Source of the DNA: Chloroflexota bacterium
GTDB lineage: Bacteria > Chloroflexota > Limnocylindria > Limnocylindrales > CSP1-4
Assembly (NCBI GenBank): GCA_003158495.1
Contig: PMJT01000023.1
Location: 1,550-17,122, forward strand
Direction: 5' to 3'
Length of the DNA stretch: 15,573 nt
Shown here: positions 1 to 5,761 of the stretch, one piece after another
Layout: every line of letters starts with the position of its first letter
Numbering within the stretch: the stretch's first letter is position 1
Made by a program: the position numbers and the translations under genes
Notes under the pieces: model-generated
The model's database searches: none
Seen by the model: only the letters and a program-made list of their open reading frames with translations
Told to the model about the DNA's origin: nothing

Positions 1-1488
1 GAGGTTGCCGTCGTAGCCGAGATAGCCCACGGCGCCGCCGTAGAGGCCGCGCCGCTCGCCCTCAGCCGCGGCGATCAGTTGCATCGCCCGAACCTTCGGG
101 GCGCCGGAAAGAGTCCCGGCCGGGAAGATGCTCCGCAACGCATCGAGGGCGTCGAGGCCGGGTTTGAGCCTCGCCTCGACGTTGCTCACGAGATGGAGGA
201 CGTGGCTGTAGCGCTCGACCTCCATGTACTTTGTCACGGCGACTGTTCCGGCTCGGGCCACGCGGCCGAGGTCGTTGCGGCCGAGGTCCACGAGCATCAC
301 GTGCTCGGCCCGTTCTTTCGGATCGCGCTGAAGCGCGTAGGCGAGGGCGTCGTCCTCGAGCGGAGTAGCGCCGCGCGGCCGCGTCCCGGCGATCGGGTGA
401 GTGGTCATGCGGTCGCCCTCGACCCGGACCAGCAGCTCCGGGCTCGCGCCCACGACCGTGAACTCCGGCATCCGGACGAAGAAGAGATACGGGCTGGGGT
501 TGATGCGCCGGAGCGCCCGGTAGAGCGTGACCGCGTCGAGCGGGCGGCCCTGGGCGCCATCGCCACCGCCGATGATCGGCCGCTCGTAGGTCTGGCGGCG
601 AGCCACGACGATCTGGATCGCCTCGCCGGCGGCGATCGCTTCCTTGGCATCACGGACCGCGGACTCGTACTGGCCGCGCTCCATGCTGACTTCAATCTGC
701 CGCAGGCCTTGCGCGGCGGCCGGTTCGGTGGAGTCATCTCCATCGCCGGGCTGACCACCGCCCAGGTCTTCGGCGCCAGCCGCGTCGGCTCGCCCGCCCG
801 TCCGGTCGTAGCTGCGCCGGGTCAGATTCGCAAGTTCGATCTCGGTGGGCCGGCCTGTGCGCTCCAGGGCATCGAAGATGGCCCGTTCGGCGATGGCGTA
901 GCGGCCCTCGAGGTCGGAGGCATCGGTGTGGAGCGCGGCAACTGCCGAGAGCGTGTGGGTCAGGTGGTCGAAGACCAGGACGAGGTCGGTCTCCTGGAAT
1001 GCGGCCAACGGGACGCCGATCGGGTCCTTCGCCGGCAGCGGAACCGTCGGCTCGAATGTGGAGGCAGCGTCGTAGCTGAGCGCGCCGACGGCGCCGCCGG
1101 GGAAACGCGGGATGTCGGTCGATGGCAGGATGCGCCGCTTCGGCATGAACTGTCGGAGCGCCGCGAGCGGATCGGGAACAGCGAACGTCTCGCTCGGAAG
1201 GTCCGGGCTGTATTCGTTGACACCGACAGGCCGGGTCTGGATCGTGGCCTTGTTGTCGCGGACTGTCAGGAGCCGGCGCGGACCCACACCCAGGAACGAG
1301 TATCGGCCGAGGCGCTCGCCGCCTTCGACGGACTCGAGCAGGAAGGCAGGTCCGCCGTCATCGAAGCGCATGAAGGCGCCGATCGGGGTTTCGAGGTCGG
1401 CATTGCGCGTGGCCGTCAGCAGGATCGTGTCGGCCGAGCCGGAGAGTTGCCGGACCTCTCGCAAACTGAGCGGATCGGTTGTCGCCAT
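1..1488 (-). CDS. trpE: Anthranilate synthase component I, C-terminus cut by window edge
   Basis: Converts chorismate to anthranilate, with a glutamine amidotransferase partner (TrpG), in the first step of tryptophan synthesis in the cytoplasm. I translated the minus strand directly: 496 codons are present and the frame runs off position 1, probably some tens of residues short of the end. The tryptophan-binding LLES motif is at residues 50-53, followed by GRYSFLG, so feedback inhibition by Trp is expected. Chorismate-binding motifs are intact: HPIAGTRPRG, DLGRNDLGRVARAG, HLVSNVEARL and FPAGTLSGAPKVRAM. Two low-complexity stretches not usual for the family lie before and after the QIVVARRQ segment (about residues 223-250 and 287-298). 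The start chosen is ATG at 1488, with AGGCGA six bases upstream. An in-frame ATG at 1551 would add 21 Arg-rich residues and has no good ribosome site. Expression is controlled by the T-box leader immediately upstream. Confidence 0.95.
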   Translation of the reverse strand, partial: MATTDPLSLREVRQLSGSADTILLTATRNADLETPIGAFMRFDDGGPAFLLESVEGGERLGRYSFLGVGPRRLLTVRDNKATIQTRPVGVNEYSPDLPSETFAVPDPLAALRQFMPKRRILPSTDIPRFPGGAVGALSYDAASTFEPTVPLPAKDPIGVPLAAFQETDLVLVFDHLTHTLSAVAALHTDASDLEGRYAIAERAIFDALERTGRPTEIELANLTRRSYDRTGGRADAAGAEDLGGGQPGDGDDSTEPAAAQGLRQIEVSMERGQYESAVRDAKEAIAAGEAIQIVVARRQTYERPIIGGGDGAQGRPLDAVTLYRALRRINPSPYLFFVRMPEFTVVGASPELLVRVEGDRMTTHPIAGTRPRGATPLEDDALAYALQRDPKERAEHVMLVDLGRNDLGRVARAGTVAVTKYMEVERYSHVLHLVSNVEARLKPGLDALDALRSIFPAGTLSGAPKVRAMQLIAAAEGERRGLYGGAVGYLGYDGNL

Positions 1489-1584
1489 CGGTATCGCCTG
1501 TCGCCTTTCTGTGCCTCGCTCCGTCCGGTGCCAGGCGTCGGGCCTCCTCATGGGCCCCGGCGAATGACCTCGCGGCGGAGAATC

Positions 1585-1616
1585 AAAAAACCTCTCGTCC
1601 ACAGGGACGAAAGGTT
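1585..1616 (-). terminator. T-box intrinsic terminator (conditional)
   Basis: On the minus strand, AACCTTTCGTCC pairs with GGACGAGAGGTT across a CTGT loop, with one wobble pair, and the stem runs into a six-T tract (1590-1585). It begins eight bases after the T-box consensus, so the 5' arm of the terminator is where the alternative antiterminator competes. It lies about 96 bases ahead of the trpE start and is expected to stop transcription when tRNA-Trp is charged. Confidence 0.9.
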
Positions 1617-1886
1617 TGACCTTCCGCGGTGCCACCCACATTCGGCGATGCCGCTCTCTGGCCGACGGGCCGGGCTCCAGCTTGCGCTGCTCCCGCCGAT
1701 CGGTGCTGCCCTGTATCGCTGGCGCTCTGCGCCGGAGCCTACTGGCGAGCCCTGGAAGCTCGCGGTTTGGTCCGGAGGCTCACTGGTCCATTCGCTCCGT
1801 CTGCCGCCCCAGCTTGCACCAACCGCTGGTTCTCTACGCCGGCCTCGAGAGTTACTCGTCCAGATCACAGCCCGTATTCGGAATGT
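1585..1886 (-). ncRNA. T-box riboswitch leader, tryptophan-specific (UGG specifier)
   Basis: This is a tRNA-sensing leader for trpE. Uncharged tRNA stabilises the antiterminator; charged tRNA lets the terminator form. Read on the minus strand from about 1886, it has GACGAGTAA (1860-1852), the AGAGA element (about 1835-1831), and a CCAGC/GCTGG distal hairpin whose loop carries GGTTGGTG (1824-1817) followed by CAA. Next comes GAA-TGG-A, with the specifier codon TGG at 1790-1788. The hallmark T-box TGGGTGGCACCGCGG is at 1638-1624, followed by a rho-independent terminator. The UGG (Trp) specifier agrees with the downstream gene. The 5' end is inferred from the promoter, not measured. The specifier register comes from the conserved GAA and following A, so it could shift if the fold differs. 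Confidence 0.94.
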
Positions 1887-1892
1887 TGCGGG

Positions 1893-1922
1893 AGTCTAGG
1901 GGCTCGGGCGGCTCGATGTCAA
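1893..1922 (-). promoter_or_regulatory. Sigma-70-type promoter of the trpE T-box transcript
   Basis: The minus strand shows a perfect -35 TTGACA (1922-1917), an 18-base spacer and a -10 TAGACT (1898-1893). The start point predicted seven bases on, near 1886, lies 25-30 bases before the first conserved stem I element, as expected for a T-box leader. The promoter begins only about 57 bases after the stop codon of the propeller gene, so trpE is probably transcribed independently of it. Confidence 0.72.
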
Positions 1923-1978
1923 ACGCCCCGGTCGGAGTTGCCAATCGAAGCGGGCTTCATCCCGTTCGGCGGCCTCGG

Positions 1979-3226
1979 TCAGGACAGATCGCCGACAGAG
2001 ACCGTGACTTCGGCAACGCCGGTGATCGACGCCACGACAACCTTGCCGTCGAACGTAGTCAACGACGAGAGGTAGGACTGGAACGCAGGCCCCGCCCCCA
2101 GAAGCTGCCAGGGCGATCCATCGTTCGATATCCAGGTGCTGGGGGGCACCCAGGCCGGCGCGCCGGGGCTCTGACTCGGACCTCCGCCGGATTGCGACCA
2201 CCCGACGTGGCTCAGGGCGATTGCGACCACGCTGTGACCGACAACGATGGCGCCATCGAACATGGTCCCAAAATCGTTGACCGGAGCGATCGCCTCGGTC
2301 CACGTCGTGCCGTCGGCGGATGACCACGAAGCAGGAACCATTCCCAGCGTTGCGTTCTGCCTGGACCCGACGACGATGAGCCCTTGAGGCAGCGCCATGA
2401 TCGACACGGCGCCGAAGGTCGCGATGCTGCCCGCCCTGTGCCAGACGACGCCGTCCGCCGACAGCCACACGCCATATCCCGCGTCGGTCCCCGGCTGCGA
2501 GGCGAGCGCCGCGAAGCCGCCGCTCCACGCGGTCATCGAAACGGCCTGGTATCCGTCCGACCCGGCTAAATCCGAATGTGTCCAGGTCGAACCGTCTCTG
2601 GAGTGCCAGGCGTCGAGGCCCCGCACTTCAGGTGCGCCTTTGGTCATATCGACGACGTCGTGGTCGCCAAAGGCGACCATCTGCTCTGCGGAAACAGCGG
2701 CCGCCACAATCTGGCCGGAGGTGGTTCCCGGAGCAGAGCCCTGGGCGGGCAGCTGGACCTGCGCTTTCGCGAAGGTCTTCCCGTCGGTGGCGTGCCAGAT
2801 CTGGGGCACGATTGCCTCGCTGGGCGTCAACTCGCCTACGACGACAAGGCCTCCGTTGCCGTCGCCGACGGCGGCGCGGGCGGTGAAGTTGGGCTCGAAC
2901 CCCGGGTCGGCCGCCTGCTGCCAGTGAACCGCATCGGCGGATGACCAGAGCTCGGGCCCCCGCGAACTCCCCTGCCTGACGTCGGTGACCATGTACAGGC
3001 GGCCATTCGAAACCGCCAGAAAGGGACTAAGGCTGGACTCCGCCGACACCTTCGTGGCGTGCCACTGGACCTTGGAGTGGGCCGGCAGGGCGCCCGCGTC
3101 GGACGGCGAGGAGCCCGAGACCGGCGGCGAGTTCCGGTTCACCACGACGACGAGAAGCCCCGCCGCGAGAATGGCCGTCGCGACCAGACCTGCAATTGCC
3201 GCCGCGTTGCGCCCCTTACGGCTCAT
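1979..3226 (-). CDS. Membrane-anchored protein with six W-x-S-x-D-G-x-x-W propeller repeats
   Basis: 415 residues. A short basic N-terminus (MSRKGRN) precedes a hydrophobic segment at about residues 8-29, then a Ser/Pro-rich linker (31-50), so the body should lie outside the membrane. Six motifs of the sialidase/BNR-like type recur at residues 94-102, 144-152, 207-215, 254-262, 301-309 and 365-373 (for example WSSADAVHW, WHSRDGSTW, WLSADGVVW). They are spaced roughly 45-65 residues apart, consistent with a six-bladed beta-propeller. No sialidase catalytic Arg triad or Asp boxes of the true enzyme type are evident, so enzymatic activity is not supported; a binding or sensing role is as likely. 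The start is ATG at 3226 because GGGGGAGG lies seven bases upstream; a GTG at 3253 would include that ribosome site in the coding sequence. The exact function is not recognised. Confidence 0.82.
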   Translation of the reverse strand: MSRKGRNAAAIAGLVATAILAAGLLVVVVNRNSPPVSGSSPSDAGALPAHSKVQWHATKVSAESSLSPFLAVSNGRLYMVTDVRQGSSRGPELWSSADAVHWQQAADPGFEPNFTARAAVGDGNGGLVVVGELTPSEAIVPQIWHATDGKTFAKAQVQLPAQGSAPGTTSGQIVAAAVSAEQMVAFGDHDVVDMTKGAPEVRGLDAWHSRDGSTWTHSDLAGSDGYQAVSMTAWSGGFAALASQPGTDAGYGVWLSADGVVWHRAGSIATFGAVSIMALPQGLIVVGSRQNATLGMVPASWSSADGTTWTEAIAPVNDFGTMFDGAIVVGHSVVAIALSHVGWSQSGGGPSQSPGAPAWVPPSTWISNDGSPWQLLGAGPAFQSYLSSLTTFDGKVVVASITGVAEVTVSVGDLS

Positions 3227-3598
3227 GCCATTACCTCCCCCGTGGGCCGACACGGCGGATATTCGTCGACGCCTTCGGCTTCGTTGAGAGTACGCCCTCC
3301 GGCCGGCCGTGGATCACGCGAGGCGGGCCGCCAGACGCCGGCTTGCCCGACCCGGCCTTCTGATCAGACTCAAATCCGGGTAGCAGGAACCAGGTCTCTC
3401 GGGGCCGAAACGGCGAGCTGTGCCCAACCCAGGGCCAGCGAGGCGCACTTCCACGCTCACGGACGCGCCGTCCGGGCTCCACGAAGGCCTGCGACCGGCG
3501 CCGGGCTCGGTCTGTTGCTCCCGTGCTACCGCGGTTTGCATGTGATCAGATTGGCCGCAGGCGCGGCGCGCCGAGATCGGGGCGCGATCGGCGTCTCG
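3227..3598. other. Intergenic region between aroE and the propeller gene
   Basis: 372 bases without a credible gene. The small open frames here are Arg/Pro-rich and lack ribosome sites. Just past the aroE stop, the minus strand has an imperfect hairpin, CGCCGATCG paired with CGATCTCGGCG across CGCCC (3593-3569). It lacks a T tract, so it is at best a weak terminator. I found no convincing promoter for the propeller gene, although one must lie here if it is not read through from aroE. Confidence 0.5.
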
Positions 3599-4462
3599 TC
3601 AGGACAGCCCGAGAGCTCGCTCGAGTGCGTTGTGCATGACCTTCACCGGTGCGTCGAGTCCGGTCCAGAGCTTGAAGCCGATCGCGCCCTGGTAGACGAG
3701 CATGCCCAGGCCGTCTAGGGTCTTCGCGCCGTGGCGCCGCGCTTCCTCGAGGAACGGCGTGGAGGGCGCGATGATGACGTCGCAGACGACCATGCCCGGC
3801 GAGATCGACTCGTACGCGATCTCGGGCCGATCGTCGACGTTCGGGAAGAGCCCGATCGACGTTGCGTTGACCAGCAGGTCCGTCCCGGCAGGGATGGCGT
3901 ATGCGCCGCTCCACTGCCGGAAATCGGCATTGACCGCCGTTCGGTCCTTGAGCAGCGCCACCAGCTCACGCCCCCGTTCCGGCGCGCGGTTCACCACCGT
4001 CAGGCTTTCGACGCCCGCCAGAGAGAGTTCCACGGTGATCGCCCGGGCCGCTCCTCCGGCTCCGAGAACTACCGCGCGCTTCCCCTGCGGCGAAAAGCCG
4101 GCATCCCCGGTCAGGGCAGTCATGAAGCCCTTGCCGTCGGTGTTCTCGCCGATCAATCGGTCGCCTTCGCGGATCACCGTGTTCACGGCGCCCATCAGCG
4201 CGGCCGCGGGCCTGACTTCGTCCAGGTACTCCAGGACCGCGACCTTGTGCGGGATGGTCAGGTTGACGCCGCGCATGTTGAAGGCACGCATGCCCTTCAT
4301 CGCGGCTGCGAGGTCCTCAGGCAGGACCTCGATCGTGAGGTAGCGCCAGTTCAGACCCAGTTCGGCGAAGGCGGCCTCGAGCATGACCACGGTCGGGTTC
4401 TCAGCGACCGGATGCCCGAAAACGCCGACGAGTTCGGCCTTGTAGTTGGCTGCCTTCGGCAC
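3599..4462 (-). CDS. aroE: Shikimate dehydrogenase family protein (AroE-type), variant substrate motif
   Basis: 287 residues, normal for the family, which reduces 3-dehydroshikimate to shikimate with NADPH in the cytoplasm. The catalytic Lys is K73 in NLTIPHK, N94 lies in GAVNTV, the catalytic Asp is D109 in ENTDGKGF, and Q258 lies in LGMLVYQGA. The Rossmann motif GAGGAA is at 134-139, with NRAPER (158-163) typical of NADP preference. The oddity is at 16-27: the usual H-S-x-S-P shikimate-carboxylate motif reads E21-N22-P23-T24-V25. Both serines are therefore replaced, by Asn and Thr. It may be a shikimate-using subclass or an AroE-like enzyme with another hydroxy-acid substrate. The start is GTG at 4462 with GGGAG about six bases upstream. 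It lies 28 bp after the reductase gene and is probably co-transcribed with it. Confidence 0.9.
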   Translation of the reverse strand: MPKAANYKAELVGVFGHPVAENPTVVMLEAAFAELGLNWRYLTIEVLPEDLAAAMKGMRAFNMRGVNLTIPHKVAVLEYLDEVRPAAALMGAVNTVIREGDRLIGENTDGKGFMTALTGDAGFSPQGKRAVVLGAGGAARAITVELSLAGVESLTVVNRAPERGRELVALLKDRTAVNADFRQWSGAYAIPAGTDLLVNATSIGLFPNVDDRPEIAYESISPGMVVCDVIIAPSTPFLEEARRHGAKTLDGLGMLVYQGAIGFKLWTGLDAPVKVMHNALERALGLS

Positions 4463-4490
4463 AGCTGTCTCCCGCCCGCGTTGGCTGGCC

Positions 4491-5423
4491 CTACCAGTAT
4501 TCCTCGGTGTGGAGCGTGCCGATGTCGTGGCCTTTGTCCTTGACGAAGCCGCGGGCTTCGGCCCAGCCGATGACCGTCTCGATCATCCCGGGGTTGCCGC
4601 AGAGGAAGATGTCGAAGTTCTCGGGCGTCAGCTCGAGGCCCGTCTCCTCCTCGATCGCGCCTGAGGCGATGAGGTTCTGGAGATAGCCGCTTCTGCCCTT
4701 CCACGTGACGTCTTCCTGGGGTCGGGTGATGACGGGGACGTAGTGGAAGTTGCCGCAGTGGCGGGCGAGGCCCGTCAACTCGGTGCGATAGCCCAGGTCC
4801 CAGGAGAAGCGCGCGCCGTGGACGACGACGAACTGGCGCGGGCCATTGCACTCCAGCTCGCTGCGCAACATGGACATGTACGGCGCGAGACCGGTGCCGG
4901 TGCCGATCATGAGGATGTGCTTGCCCGGGGCCTTGTCCAGCGTGAAGACGCCGACGGCCTTCGGCCCGACGTACACGCGATCGCGGATCTTTAGGTTGAA
5001 CAGCCGCGGAGTCAGTTCTCCGCTCATGACGACGGTCAGGTAGAACTCGAGGAATTCGTCGGCGCGCGACTCCGAGGCGATCGAATAGGCGCGGCGGATC
5101 ATCCGATCCGGGTCCGCGGCGGCGGTGGCGACCGTGGCGGCCTGGACCTCGACCGCGGCCTGGCTCTCGGCAGTACCGACCACCGCTTCGGCGACCGCGG
5201 CGGCAACGGCACCAGTGTGCGGCGCCTCAACCGACCGGGAGACTACGCTCAGCGGCTCGGCATCGAACTCCTCGACCCGCGGCTCGGACGCCTTGAGCCC
5301 CAGGACCACGTACTGGCCGGCCTTGAACTCGAACGGCAGCTTGTCCGGCGAGACCCGCAGGATGACCAGGCCGGGCGCGACCTCGACCCGACTCGACACC
5401 GTTGCGTTGTACTCGGGCGCCAT
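4491..5423 (-). CDS. fpr: Ferredoxin/flavodoxin-NADP+ reductase (Fpr type) with Ala-rich insertion
   Basis: 310 residues, longer than the usual 250-260. It is an FAD enzyme passing electrons between NADP(H) and ferredoxin or flavodoxin in the cytoplasm. FAD domain: GQYVVLGL at 36-43 and the RxYS motif RAYSIAS at 111-117. NADP domain: GTGTGLAPY at 174-182 and the FLCGNPGMIE motif at 273-282. The chain ends TEEYW, a terminal aromatic residue like that of bacterial Fpr proteins. Residues about 51-107 form an Ala/Val/Glu-rich insertion between two FAD-domain strands that are normally nearly adjacent. ATG at 5423 has GGAGG five bases upstream. It is first in a two-gene unit with aroE. Promoter CTGACG-17-TATCCT is proposed upstream. 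Confidence 0.93.
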   Translation of the reverse strand: MAPEYNATVSSRVEVAPGLVILRVSPDKLPFEFKAGQYVVLGLKASEPRVEEFDAEPLSVVSRSVEAPHTGAVAAAVAEAVVGTAESQAAVEVQAATVATAAADPDRMIRRAYSIASESRADEFLEFYLTVVMSGELTPRLFNLKIRDRVYVGPKAVGVFTLDKAPGKHILMIGTGTGLAPYMSMLRSELECNGPRQFVVVHGARFSWDLGYRTELTGLARHCGNFHYVPVITRPQEDVTWKGRSGYLQNLIASGAIEEETGLELTPENFDIFLCGNPGMIETVIGWAEARGFVKDKGHDIGTLHTEEYW

Positions 5424-5761
5424 GGGTTCCTCCGTTGAGCCGCCCCGAACACCCGGGTTCGGACGCTGCAGGCCGACAGGCGCCGGCCGTGAGGGCCGGC
5501 TGCGAGCCCACGCTCGCCTGGGGAAAGGATACTTGGGCCTGCCTCCAACGTCAGCCCGCGACCGGTCGACGGCTCGCCCGGGCCGAGGCGGCGAAGCGGC
5601 CTCGGTCAGACAACCTATCCCGGAGGAGCACTCCGAACCGGGACCTTCGAACCAGACCGCGCGATTCCGTCAAGCGGTAAGCTTGCGCGCACGGTTCACC
5701 CAGACAGCGCCGATTGCCCGCGGCGTCAATCGGATCGTGCGCCCGGGAGGTCTCGCTGTTC
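5424..5761. other. Divergent intergenic region between fpr and the hybrid kinase
   Basis: 338 bases with no credible gene. It holds three perfect or near-perfect inverted repeats. CCGAAC/GTTCGG (5445-5462) lies just above the fpr ribosome site. GCCGGCC/GGCCGGC (5482-5500) sits in the predicted fpr leader. CCGAGGC/GCCTCGG (5583-5605) has an inner GC-GAA-GC closure. The first two would form hairpins in the fpr mRNA. No strong promoter for the plus-strand kinase was found; TAAGCT at 5689-5694 lacks a good -35 partner. Confidence 0.5.
5526..5554 (-). promoter_or_regulatory. Candidate fpr-aroE promoter
   Basis: The minus strand shows CTGACG (5554-5549), a 17-base spacer and TATCCT (5531-5526). 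Four of six -35 bases match consensus, and the -10 keeps the key TA and final T. The predicted start near 5519 gives a leader of about 95 bases containing two hairpins. This is sequence matching only. Confidence 0.38.

Noticed and set aside
79..1899. Open frame of 606 codons on the plus strand
   Set aside because: Antisense to trpE and the T-box leader, with no recognisable domain.
3314..3541. 75-codon minus-strand frame in the aroE-propeller gap
   Set aside because: Arg/Pro-rich, no ribosome binding site, and no resemblance to known proteins.
5689..5694. TAAGCT as -10 box for the kinase gene
   Set aside because: No acceptable -35 hexamer at 16-18 bases upstream.
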